A stretch of DNA of 64,000 bases from Grifola frondosa (lineage: Eukaryota; Basidiomycota; Agaricomycetes; Polyporales; Grifolaceae). The notes beneath the pieces are model-generated. The model saw only the letters and a list, made by a program, of their open reading frames with translations. It had not been told where the DNA came from and did not search any database. The stretch spans positions 1,488,001 through 1,552,000 of the forward strand of contig LUGG01000011.1 in the NCBI GenBank assembly GCA_001683735.1, in the 5' to 3' direction. The translations under genes were made by a program, and so were the position numbers. Shown one piece after another: positions 25,031-36,379 of the stretch (position 1 is the first letter of the stretch; every line of letters starts with the position of its first letter).

Positions 25031-25822
25031 CATCTGCAGGCACAGCAACAGCGGACAAAAGACCGTCAACAACAGATGAAGCACTGTCCATGAAGTACAA
25101 GTTATATGTCATCGCAATGCGGTGTCCAGATTTGACTGAGGCAAATGTGTGCTCGACATCACTACGAAATGCGACGTATGCGATGTGATTCGATTCGCGA
25201 GATAATGCCTCAGAGACATCGAACGTCCATTCCTTATAGCTGTGACGCAACGCGAGAGTACCATCGTGATTCGTAGGAAGCACGATGACGAGCGAGCCGA
25301 GCATCATCTTGGTGCACTCGACATCTTCAGGCAGCTGAACATGTGAGTCATATCCTGGAACTAATGTTGTGTTATTTCGACTGAAATACTTCGGGAGACG
25401 ATGGAACTCACGACTGATACTCAATGTGGACAGCTCAGCGACTACCACTTTCTTCTGATCACATTCCGTCAACAATGAGGAAAGGATAACCTGCATGAGG
25501 CCTGAAGCTGACACATTGATGCTAGTTGCAAACCGCACGCCTTTGTCAAAGGGGTCTTTGTGATCAATGTCGACGACGACAGATTGGCACATGTGCTTCA
25601 GCTGCTCATCGGAATGATGCAGAATGTCGAAGCGATTGCTTGAATGCAAGACTGCGCGTGAGTATGCATGTATACACCATAAATGCTAGCGTGAACCTAC
25701 TTGATGAAATTGCCTTTGCCATAGTACAGGAACATATCCCCATCCAGGTAATATGTGCCGCTGCAGAACAGAGGTTTCTCGCTCGAAAGCGTTTGAGGCA
25801 GTGTCTGAACTGATAAAGACAT
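25031..25822 (-). CDS. Third, degenerate 2OG-Fe(II) oxygenase part, in frame with the F-box
   Basis: Homologous to the gene at 976-2398. Exon 1, 25822-25701, starts MSLSVQTLPQ and carries EKPLFCSGTYYLDGDMF. Exon 2, 25638-25412, gives HHSDEQLKHMCQSV. Exon 3, from 25360, carries MMLGSLVIVLPTNHDG, the distal His in SDVEHTF and the Arg in GHRIAMTYNLYF. The introns are 62 and 51 nt; the second is a multiple of three. The HxD iron motif is damaged: the aligned place reads PED instead of HKD, though a His lies a few residues before. Similarity stops soon after TYNLYF, where the intact gene continues for about 200 residues. The frame then runs through AVPADG into the F-box LPVE. It is probably catalytically dead; whether the fusion is expressed is unknown. 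Confidence 0.6.
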
Positions 25823-27148
25823 CTCGATGGTATTGAACAAAGGAGAGCGATACAACGTTGACCTTTGTAATCACCTGCTGCTTCGGGCAAAGACGGAAAT
25901 ACCACGACTAACCCACACAGATACATGAGTAATTGGTAATTGAATCAACTCACGATGGTTCTTGAATTGATTTGAGACGCAGTGGGCGGAATCTGCGTGT
26001 TTGATAGAGATCGCCGTCAATGTATACGAGAATAAGCGCTGGATATGCATCAATCAATGCTATAAGAATGCATGGCATGTTGTTGGGATGCATTGAGAGT
26101 GAACCAATACACACGAGTCTCAAGGCCTTAATGTCCCACGGAGAATCATGGAAGCATATATAGGTCGAATATCGGAACGCAGATAATATCCGAGGCATCT
26201 CGCAGTCTTAAATTTTCGATGAGATCAACATCATCTGGAGTAAAGTTCAGAAACGATGAGATAAGTAAATTGTATGCACGCACCTCGTTAGTACATCCCC
26301 GTGTTGCCAAGCTGTTCTAGCGTTTTCCCTGACGTGACACTGTCCTTCGTCTGTCCTTCGCGTGAAAAAGTTCAATGCAGTCGATGTGCAGGTTATCAGG
26401 AAGGATCTTCGTTACACTGGAAGAATAGGATGAAGGTATGCCTGAGCGCAACTTGCACGACCCAGTTCTCCAAGCAAAGACTTAAAGCGTCTACAGCACG
26501 GCCGCCTTCCTCTCACTATTTTATCCCTGCCTTCCCATCGAAACTGCATCGACCGATTGGTACGGTCGTTGGACGATGTCTGCCAGGAGATTGGTGGACC
26601 ATCGGGTGGATGCCGGTAGAGTTTAGTCCCAGAGAGGATCCTGTACGGCAGACCATACGGTTGGTTTGTCCTTGCCCCAAGATCTGACATGGCGAACACA
26701 GGAGAATCAAGCGCATACGGTTCCAACTCACCCAGCTATTTGATAGAAGCGAAACCCATGGAGAGCAGAAATGATAGAGGTAGGCTACGTCGGTAGACAG
26801 TGTCTACGTAGGAGCATCAGCGAGCGTACTGACATTTCCGAGAAGTTTATTAGCATAAAACCAGAAGTCTCCTCTTAAGAGAAGCAGCTTGGATCCTGAG
26901 GCCTGAATTCTGAGGGTGAAGAAGTGAGAGATGGCAAAAAGCGGTTTATAATTATTAGACGCCTATGTACAATCCGTTCTAGCGCTTAATTAGAAAATGG
27001 TCAAGAAGAGAGTTATCACTAGATATACACTGACTCGTGCTACATCGTTACTACCAAGAAATAAGCATACAAACAACAACGGAACAGCATACGTACACTA
27101 CATCGTTATGGAAATAACGCACTAGTAAAAATGCAAACAGTAGGCGAC
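25823..27148. other. Stretch with only a possible F-box/LRR-like fragment
   Basis: No complete gene is visible. On the minus strand at 25950-26198 a reading with LRLVCIGSLSMHPNN and ALILVYIDGDLY resembles the tail of basidiomycete F-box or LRR-like proteins, but it is short and has no partner exons I can trust. The plus-strand ORF at 26301-26687 has no recognisable motif. From 26.9 kb the DNA is AT-richer and looks like a terminator region for the membrane protein gene. Confidence 0.3.
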
Positions 27149-28782
27149 TTATGGCGACGCACGATGCACAAGTTCAAAGATTTCGCCCGGGCGGATAGAG
27201 GCATGCCGGATATTCACCGCGTTGAGATACCCAACACCCGACACAAAGTTGTTTGGGCTTGCCGGGGATTGTCTCACGCTTGAAGCAGGGACAGCTCGGC
27301 TAGGCTCAGGGATCATCCGGGAAGATCCCGTCCAGTCGTCCTCCTTCGCCACCAACTCACGGACGTCGGTGTTCATTACTTGTAAGAGCGACCGGCCCTC
27401 ACGTTGTGATTGCTGTTCGCCTCTACGTTGCCGCCGCTCGCGCTTGAGCACGAGCTTCGGGTATTTGTACAGCGAACTGTGAGCGTCCAGACAGGCGCTA
27501 GGGACAGCAGCAAAGCTGTTATCTGAACGGAGAGTGAGCGTGGCTTGGGACAGCGTGCAGATGACCGGACGTACCTGCCCAAAGCCTTGTATATTGTTCT
27601 CTCCTGGAAGATGCAGTTGGCTCTGATCTGCAATTCGGAAGCTAGAGAGTTGTGTGAGCGTATGGTCACCATATATACGAGAGGCGAAAGGGACGTACAG
27701 ACGATGAATATGAGCCATAGCGCGAATGCGAGGATGTTGTAACAGAATATGAACAGTTGGCTGCGGTTGTTCCATGAAGGGATTGCCTGTATCGCGGAGG
27801 CATATACGGCTCGCATCGCGCGGGTTCGCGAGTGGCTCCTGCTGTTTCCTGCTGATGAGAATGTCGAGTGGCGAGATAACCCATTCTGCGAGCGCGGTCC
27901 GCTCGTCACTGCAAGCACGATAGTCATGAAGAGCGTGATGCCAAGCGAGAATAGTAGCCAGAGCACCCATACAAAGAATAGCTTGTCATCGTGGATCCTG
28001 CCGCGCAGAGAGTTGCGTGAGGAAGAAGACAAGTTTGGTGTCGCCGCTGCAGTTCGTCTGGCTGTATACTGGTGAAACAAAGAGAACGATACCCCAGGCC
28101 CATTGTAAGACAACCTGTGATGCACGAGTGAGCCAAAGTAGAGATGTAGTGGTATGATAGTACCTGCGTGAGGAGCGCGAGCGCGAGTATAAGCCGCTCT
28201 TTGCTTTGCGCGGCCTCGAGTTGTTTTATACGCTTCTCATCGATGATTGCTCCTTCAGCAGCGTCATCGTCCAGAGCCAATCGCCTCACGCAATATTCCT
28301 CTGGAGTTAATTGCCAGATTGGCAGAATAGGTGCTACCACCAAGGAGCTGATGCATGACAAAGTAGCGAAACTAGAGATTCACGATGAGCAATGGGTACG
28401 TCTGCGAGAACTGGAAAGGATGTACTTCAAGACGAGGGTGGCATGGTGTAGCGTGATCGCGGAACCACCTTTCTGTACCATGGCAGCAATGATGAGCGAT
28501 GTGGTGAGTAATGTGCCTGCCCACGCACTGGGCACCGAATCCCGGGAGAAAATATGACCAAGAGTGCTTAATGTATAGTTATTTGTGAGCGAAACGAAAT
28601 GGAAGAGATATCTATCACGCACTGTTCAGGAAACTCTGGAGGTAGAAAGCGACACGTACCCCGATTCCGGAAAGATCGGGATTGGCACATATTGCCGAAC
28701 ATGGAGAGGAGGAGTCAGAGCTGGAACAGACGAGTGCTGCCCAAGTCGCGTTGTTGAGCAGCGTAGAAGATATGGTACACAT
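27149..28782 (-). CDS. Fungal multi-pass membrane protein of unknown function
   Basis: Belongs to a conserved basidiomycete family of about seven-helix membrane proteins with no assigned role. The start at 28782 reads MCTISSTLLNNATWAA, then NPDLSGIGVRVAFYLQSFLN, a family hallmark. After an intron come TLLVIFSP and, one base later in frame terms, RDSVPSAWAGTLLTTSLIIA and LHHATLVL. The next exon gives FATLSCISSLVVAPILPIW and a charged loop up to LILALALLTQ, then VVLQWAWGIVLF. Further helices are VWVLWLLFSLGITLFMTIVL and YNILAFALWLIFIV, and FGQITALLLSLAPVW follows an intron. The C-terminal tail is Arg/Gln rich and ends at 27149. Frame steps near 28545 (a CCC run), around 28010-28020 and near 27480 suggest missing bases. 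The exact junctions need transcripts. Confidence 0.6.
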
Positions 28783-29637
28783 GAGGTGGATGCATGAAGG
28801 GGGCTCAGGGAGGACTTGCAAGCAGTTGACTAGTGGTGTATATGAGTCGGGACGGAGCGATGCAGTGCCGAAGAGTACGGAACCGTGAAGTATTCTGACA
28901 CCTCAGGACGGGAGACATTAATCTGGCATGCACGAAAGCTTTAGATAGCAACAAACAACAGTGCAACGTACGTACGCCCTCCTGCAGCTCGGTACCTTGG
29001 CAGACTACCGTAATCAGCTTACTGCGCGCGCCGCAATGCAGTGCACTCTACGTAGTAAACAGGCACAGATCACATGAACCTGTGCTAGGCTGGATACAAG
29101 CATCAATCTGCTTGATAGGCCGGATCCTGAGGACTATGTAGTGAAGCTTGAAGCCGAAGCTGTGAAATTTGAAAGCCTGAGGGCTGAGACCTCCCCGCAT
29201 GGAGCAACCAGATACGGGTAGCTGGTCCACATATGTCAGAAGTACAATCGTGAACTGAGACATATATACGGATGTTCAACTATACCCTATATTCGTTCGG
29301 CTGTTGCCACAACCTTCCCGCGGTCAAAAACAAAGCGTGGATATGAAACATACACAACGTATAACGAGCTCCGGATTCAAAAGAAAATACGGATGAGAAC
29401 ATCAATCATACCATGGGGAAGCGTTAATGAACGCTGTCTGTCAGATCGAGCGCTGCAGATGCAATCTCCGATCTTACGCGCCTCCTCTCCACGTTACGTC
29501 CACCGCCAGCCACTGCCTCACTTTTGGCACAACATGCATATACGTCCACAGAACTCCCTCTCTCATGTCCTGCCTATCCCAATTCCTAGCAGCCCCTCCT
29601 CACAGAAATTCTCGCTAATTTCTCCAACCCGTTACAC
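28783..29637. other. Divergent intergenic region
   Basis: Lies between the minus-strand membrane protein and the plus-strand permease and so must hold both promoters. No clear TATA pair was fixed. Short ORFs here have no motif. Confidence 0.45.
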
Positions 29638-32542
29638 ATGCCATTGAATCTAGCGGCGAGAAATGGACAGCAGAACCAAATGCGCATCCGTATACCTCCG
29701 CGGCGCGTCGTGATCGAAGATCCTCCTAGCACCGCACTGAAGAGGCTTCAAAAGCAGCGGGAGCGTATACGCAGGTTTCAGCAACGTTGGCAAAGGATCA
29801 GAGAAGATCTGCCTCCTCAGCTTTCCCGTAGACATAGTTTGTCGTCCTTCTCTGACTGCTTGCGAATCGTGATGACTCACGTACGTTTACAGTTGGCATG
29901 ATATCGATAGGTATGCGTGATTCTCAGCTATGATTTTAGCGTGTTGTGATGGTGTTCATGTCCGAAAATAGGCGGCGTAATTGGAACGGGCTTGTTCCTT
30001 GGCTCTTCTGTACGCACTATATTCATCACTTGCAACCTCTTTCTCTAAATTGTACTGAAGGATGCTCTTGTACACGGTGGTCCTATCGGAGCTTTTCTTG
30101 GTTATTTCATCATGGGCACGATCGTATACTGTTTATGTGTTTCCATCGGTGAAATGATCGCATTTCTGTGAGTGTTCGCCTCTTCTGTAACATTCTATCT
30201 TCTTAGAGCCTTTGCCTAGTCCAAATGTCGGAGGGGTAGTCGGTTTGGCGGATCTCTACGTGGATGAAGCTCTTGGCTTCTCACTTGGCTGGGCAGCATG
30301 GGTAAGCGCATATAGCGGCTATTTCTCGACTATACTGATCTCTACCCACGTAGTACAATTGGAGTGTCACAATACGTATGTTTCATACTGTTTCACTGAG
30401 TGTATGCGCTGCGAACTGACCCCATTTTACTCTATTCTGACTATATGCGCCCCGAAAACGATTGCATACTTTAAGCCGCAGAGATTACGGCGGCGGCTGT
30501 GGTTGTAGGGTTCTGGGATCCCGAATACAAAGTTCCGTATGTATGTCTGTCAGGTCGACCATTATTGTTCTCACATCTGTCATAGAGTCGCCGCGACATC
30601 CATCTTATTCGTAAGCATGCATATATATACCTATACTCTCACTGTCTTACATTCAAATCTCCAGTTAATTGTGGTTGTATTAGTCAATTGCTTCTCTTCA
30701 CGGGTGTATGGAGAGCTTGAGTTTTGGCTATCCACAATTAAAGTCATCACCATAGTCGTCATCAGTAAGTCCTTTTCCAAGAGTTTGGATGGAGAACTAG
30801 TTCACATCCCGTTCGCAGTTGTGGTTAGTCTGATAATTGATGTCGGCGGATCTTCTCAGGGGTGAGTTCAATACACAATTTAGGGTTATTGGATGGTGAT
30901 TTTGATATTAATCTAGAGTTATTGGATTCAAGAATTGGTCACAACCATTTGCGGCATCATATCTCGGTATTACTGGCATGAAAGGAAGGTTCCTCGGATT
31001 TTGGGCGGTCCTTATGCAGGCAGCATTTTCGTTCTTTGGATCCGAGGTTCCTGGTATTGTGAGCATTTCCGTATCTGCATTTGGGTAGTTCAACTCACGA
31101 GTCGTCAGGCTGCGGGGGAAGTAATTGATGCAACTCGGGTAAATGTTGCTGCTCTCCGGCCAAAGCTATTATCTAATAATTCACATCAGAATGTCCCGAG
31201 GGCTCTGCGCAGAGTATGGATCAGAATGTAAGCTCACGCCGCATTACTTGACTGGTTGAATACTGAGCTCCATCACCTAACAGTACGCTATTCTATCTGG
31301 GAGGGATATTCTTTGCTGGCCTCCTTGTTCCCCAAGACGATGCAGGACTGTTGAGGGATGATGGGACAGGTCGCTCATCACCATTCGTCATTGCTTTACA
31401 GCGCGCACATTGGCACGTGGTACGTACCGTCTAGTGTATGTGGTCTGGCGTTGACTTCAATTATTTTGCATCAGCTACCCCATATCGTGAATGCTTCGAT
31501 TCTTCTGTCCGCTTGGTCCGCAGCAGCATCCGACATCTACATCAGTAGCCGTTTCCTATTCTTCCTCGGTCGCCGCAAGCACGCACCTCAATTTTTGGCT
31601 TTCTTGCTTCGGTATCCTCATAAAGCACGTTCAACGCGACAGCGCGACGACACCGAATCAAGTGATGAAGAGAAATCAGATTCTGACGGTAGAGGTGTCA
31701 TTTTCACACGGATTCGGGATGCTTACAATTCACCAACAAAGATGAAGATGCCCTTGAAGACCCAGGCGCTGAGCCTATATTGTCCAAAAAGCCATGGCTT
31801 GTACTCCCTTTCGCCAGCGTCATGGTGTCGGCATCGGTCGGGCTCCTGACATTCTTAAGTCGTACTGCAGGTGGTGCGGGATGTGGTATGTAGATCTACT
31901 AGCTTCGCCTTATTATCTTCATTTCTGCATCCATCAGGCTTTCCAATGGCTTGGCCGTAACGAGCGTCGCTTCGCTACAATCGTGCGTATCTCTCGACGT
32001 TGCTGAAATTACATACTGACGGAGCCTGGCCACATAGCTTGCATGGTATGGACTAATAATATGCTTGATAGTGTTGTTTACGAATGGATGGTACGTGCGT
32101 TTCGATTGGCTCATTCGATCAGCTAGCTCATGTGGTTGCAGGGCTGTGTTCGTTCACAATGGCTGGCGTATTGGTGAGCCGCTTCATCTGATTGCTCGAA
32201 CATATGGGACTGACGCAATGCATGTAGCTGAGATTTCTGGAGAAACTTCCGAAGTTGTATCGATCCCGACTAATGAGCGCGAAATAAACCCCGTCTCGCT
32301 TTTCTTATCATCGTACATTCCTATTGTACGTAGCGTCTTTTGTTCGCGAAGATCGCTGATGAATTCGAATGCGACAGCCGTTCTTCATCATCTTGACGTT
32401 TGGATACAAGCTGATCAATCAGACGAAGTTGATCCCGCTGGACGAGATGCAGTTTTCGCGGGGAGATGTGCCGGACTACTATGAGACGATCCAAGATGGG
32501 CCGAGGAACCTCTGGGAAAGGTTCATTTGGTGGTTGATTTGA
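29638..32542 (+). CDS. Amino-acid permease (APC superfamily)
   Basis: Plasma-membrane amino-acid transporter of the fungal YAT/APC type. A possible first exon at 29638 gives a basic cytosolic tail (RVVIEDPPSTALKRLQK). The first helix has IGGVIGTGLFLGSS (about 29972-30010). It is followed by VHGGPIGAFLGYFIMGTI, then NVGGVVGLADLYVDEALG, VVLVNCFSSRVYGELEFW, MKGRFLGFWAVLMQAAFSFF, SEVPGI and GEVIDATRNVPRALRRVW. Next come NASILLSAWSAAASDIY, LGRRKHAPQF and an acidic Ser/Asp/Glu loop. The final exon is SYIPI, intron, PFFIILTFGYKLINQTK, stopping at 32542 after WERFIWWLI. At least one frame change occurs in the loop near 31.7 kb, and the second exon border is unsure. The substrate cannot be told from the sequence. 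Confidence 0.75.
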
Positions 32543-32840
32543 GACGTGTGCTTTTATGTGTACATTTCTAACTTGAACATTGATATAATCTACGATCTTT
32601 ATGCACCCATTCATTGACCGAACTCTCATACCTCATGTTAAAGCATTCAACTATGCAAGTTATAGATATCTGATATGGAAGGACACATAGACCCGAGCAT
32701 TACGTGAGTTATTGCAGGGGATCATGCAGGGGTACATTGGATACCCTAGGAATATATTGGTGGATTCTTTGATGGCTAGTCTCTATAGTATGGTTATATT
32801 GCCTTCACGACACTATTACACTTGTGAAGGTTACGACTAG

Positions 32841-33050
32841 CACAGGAGCATAATGTTAGTATTACGATGGGGGATCAATTCTAAAATTTGGCGCGATCGA
32901 AGACCAGAAAATATCATAAGAGAAGGGAAAAATAACCGTGAGAGAGCCATGGACATACCTGACAACGTTATCGTCTTTGAGCTCCTTCAGTAGAATGACT
33001 TCCCGGATGGCACTGCTCGGGACTCCCTCATCCTCCGCTTCGAGCCTGAT
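32841..33050 (-). other. Inserted fragment of a CDK1-type kinase gene (PSTAIRE exon plus intron piece)
   Basis: On the minus strand 33050-32959 encodes IRLEAEDEGVP, then SSAIREVILLKELKDDNVVR. This is the cyclin-binding C-helix region of Cdc2/Cdk1-type kinases, with the PSTAIRE signature present as PSSAIRE. It ends on a proper splice donor (ag|gtatgt), followed by about 115 bases of intron-like DNA. The block is absent from the matching place in the tandem copy at 36380, where the flanking words ctag and tgtagtgctc are adjacent. It therefore looks like a captured genomic piece: the kinase has no ATP-loop, catalytic or activation segment here. No target-site duplication is evident. Confidence 0.75.
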
Positions 33051-34952
33051 TGTAGTGCTCATTCTGGCAGCGAACTGGACACTGGACATGGTGGGACGGG
33101 CTTCCTCGAGAAATTGCTCCTCGGTGCTCACGTTGGATCTGAGGCTGAGAAAGATCCTGGAAGACTATAGCAGTCGCAAAAACTTCAGCCAACACATTGT
33201 GGAGAGAATCACATCATCAGGTCGTACCGTAATCGAGTATACGGCAGTCAACCAGCTAAAACGAAGTAATCAATTTATGTTCGTTCATTCCCTGAAGTGA
33301 AACTGTCACCTACATGGACCCCACCTGCTTTATCACCCTATTTTCGAAGAACACGCCAACGAAACACACAGGAGATTGGCAACTGTCACCATCTGAATCA
33401 TGAGCTGACCGACAAAATATAGCAATGGAACACTACCAAACACGCTATAGATTTGCATCAGGAATGCAATTTCAGCGCGAGCATCATTGACTTACATTAG
33501 AATGTAGAATGCAGTATCTCGCATGAACAGAACCATCAAGGGACTCGAGTGCGGGAACTCTTCGGACTCGGTGTTCGTAACTGAGTTAGGTTTCTCCTTG
33601 AACGAGACCCAACGAATATTTTTATGTAATATGAGCAGGAACTCGATGCCTAGACTAAGCGTGATTAGATCCGGAGTTTCGAAAAGTCAAACATACACAT
33701 ACAGGCAACAATCATTGAGGCGGCCCTTGGGGACTACGGTTGAGGCAACGAACGCATAGACAACGTATACAAGTAAATGCATACCAGCTCATCAATCCAA
33801 TCCTTTCCTTAATGTTCCCCATGCCCATACAGCCTGGAATAGGGAATTGAGCTAGCCTTGGTGTTATGTGGATGTCTCTTGCTTGTATTGCGACAGACAC
33901 CAAACCCATCTGTAATAAAACCTGTGAAACAGAAAACGCGCGAGGTCTATGATAGAAGCACACCGTGAATTCCACTGCGGCAAGATCGGAGGCCGTCAGT
34001 ACTGAGAAGCGAATAATATAACTGTCACCCACTGAGGAACATGAACAGAAGGAGAACTAGAACTGCTGAATATAGTCAGTGAATGATGTCTAATGCAAAG
34101 AAGAGTAGTTACACGCCTTTTCTGTTTCTTTCATATGCCGCATATAACCGCAAGACCATCAACGCCTCTCCGAAAACGGTAGACAGGAATACAGCGCCGC
34201 TGTAAGATCAGCTTAGACGTTATCATCACAACATACATCGAAGAACTCACATCGCTGCGAACCATATCCAACTCTGACAGCTGTAAATGTTGTATAAGTT
34301 GCAATGTTGCAGATTGAAAGGGCATGGACTACAACTTCGTGTGATCACCGGAGTTAGGGCATTTTGAAGAAGACAAAACACTTATGGAGACGTACTTTGA
34401 AGCCGAATTTGATGCTGGTATTGACTTCATCCAGGTCAGTTAATAACTTCCGCCTGTCGAGTCACACACGCACTCGACACAAAAAGACTGAGTAAGAACG
34501 AAAATTAGTCCGAATTGCTGTAACTATGCAGGCAGCACACCTACATTAATGTTAACAAGTTATAATATCTGACCAAAAGATATAGCAATTTGGTCAGTGA
34601 GAATTTCACCCTAAGAGATTATGAGAATCGAGATGGCATTTCGAGAGTAGCAGATATCATAGACCTCCATATGAAATCGACCTGTTGGTCATCGTTGAGA
34701 CCGTAGCACTTCATACCAAATGACAAATGCTCACCTCTTGTTCTATGGTTAGTAGTATGTCGTAGGCGACCCAGGTGGTGGCGGCAGCTGTGAAGAGATA
34801 TACCATGTAGTCACACTCGATGCTAATTGCAAAGACCGACCAGAACAGATGTTGAACATGAATGTATCATGGACAACTTGCTGGAACAACAGAATCTCCT
34901 CGTTGAAGGTATCAGTGGTACTGCTCATCATGGCACTGCGAGTGTAGGCCAT
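32862..34952 (-). CDS. DUF6533-type membrane protein, copy D, with an in-frame CDK exon at its C-terminus
   Basis: The start at 34952 reads MAYTRSAMMSSTTDTFNEE. It is followed by AATTWVAYDILLTIEQE, the micro-exon VDFIWR and VKFSLTKLLYLLVRYYNLLT. Then come SGAVFLSTVFGEALMVLRLY with AAYERNRKG (34.2 kb), the PGC loop, and SPLMVLFMRDTAFYIL-type residues near 33.53 kb. The tail SSRIFLSLRSNVSTEEQF runs to ARMSTT at about 33051. There the frame passes without a break into a cyclin-dependent kinase fragment (next entry) and stops at 32862. Its twin, copy E, ends with an ordinary tail instead. The gene is convergent with the permease, and its new 3' end lies about 320 bases beyond the permease stop. 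Membrane function unknown. Confidence 0.65.
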
Positions 34953-35706
34953 AGTTTTGCATCACAGAAATGCTCATAAATAGTGAAATGGTGTGAAATC
35001 ATTGAATTCGGATGCAATATGAATGGATGGCGGCACGCCCGGACGAAGTATAAGGTACTCAGCATGAATCAGAATCGAACGTGATAATCACACTGAATTA
35101 GCGCAGGAGATCACTCCACGAATCATGATCTCGTATAAAGGCGCTATTCTGAATTGCCACGCAATTGAAGAGACATCAGAATAGTAGTTCAAGACTTAAC
35201 AAGCATGGTCATAGGTCATACCAAGGTAGTAACCACAAGCTGGCAGTGTTTTATGAACTCGGGCATCCGATTGCGGTACTGTTGAGATGGCTTCCCAGAT
35301 TCTATTTAAAATATCAACTTCATCGTGATATTAAGAATCGGAAAGCGCACTTTAAAAATTACTAATGATATGAATCATACCAGTGTTCTAACTCTATCGC
35401 GACTGCGAGGAAGTCCCATGATCAAGGAGCTGGATCCGGTTAAGGCCATAGCGCTGAGACTCCCAACTCGAATTTCCTACTTTGGAATTTGAGGCTCCGC
35501 AAAGTATTGAGATTAATGTTCCTCTTGCACCTCAGGTGAGATCAGGAGGAGTTCTTACTTGCGATAGCTGTTTCTACACGGATCGCTTACCAAATCGATG
35601 ATAGTAAGCTATATCAATCATATCTAAAGGATGTATATGATGAACAGATGATAGCATTTGAGATTACTTGTTTAACAACACATTCGTTTTGTCAGGACAC
35701 GTCAGC

Positions 35707-35990
35707 GACTAAACCTCGTCTCGCTTTTTCCTATCGTCATACATTCCTATTGTAAGTAGCATCTTATGTTCGTGAAGACAGCTGCTGAATTTGAACGCAA
35801 CAGCCATGCTTCATCCTCATGACATTCGGACACAAGCTAATCAATCAGACGAAGCTGATCCCGCTGGACGAGATGCAGTCTTCGCGGGGAGATGTGCCGG
35901 ATTACTATGAGATGATTCAAGGTGCGCCGAAGAACCCTGGCAAAGGTTTATTTGATGTTTGGTTTGAGACGCTCTGTGCTTGTTTCATGT
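35707..35990 (+). pseudogene. Duplicated 3' fragment of the amino-acid permease
   Basis: Reads KLINQTKLIPLDEMQSSRGD and VPDYYEMIQ, matching the last exon of the permease at 29638-32542. The upstream exons are missing, and the part after EMIQ has diverged (GAPKNPGKG) with a changed end. It is a passenger of the tandem duplication and cannot encode a transporter. Confidence 0.75.
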
Positions 35991-36379
35991 AAGACTTCTA
36001 ACTCGAATATTGATATAATATACGATCCTCATGCACCCATTCACCGACTCGGCGAAGAGTACTAGCAGCATTGACTCGTGTTGGAGCGATACATCGGCGC
36101 TTCGGAGACATGTCTTCAGCGTACCACCGCCCGGACTCTCACATTCTATGTTAAAGTATTCAGCTATGCGAGTTACAGGAATACAGAGGTCCAACGTCGA
36201 GTGGTACACAAACGTGAGCACCACATGAGTCATTCATCGTACAGTATCATGTGAGGGTGCGTTTAATACAGGAAGATATACATATGTGGACTCTTTGATT
36301 CAATGACGAGCGCTGGACTTGGTAGTACGGTAGTATTTCCTTCATAACGCCACTACACTTGTGAAGATTACACTGCTAG

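Larger units (their letters stand above)
32281..35706. repeat. Tandem duplication, unit 1 (permease 3' end plus DUF6533 gene D)
   Basis: Unit 1 aligns along its length with unit 2 at 35707-38970. The shared start is cgtctcgctttt just before the last permease exon. The shared end has ctgtttctacacgg, ctaaaggatg and ttttgtcaggacacgtc. In between lie the permease C-terminal exon and a convergent DUF6533 gene with its upstream region. Indels and point changes are scattered, so the duplication is not recent. Unit 1 has an extra block of about 210 bp at 32841-33050 that unit 2 lacks. Confidence 0.75.
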
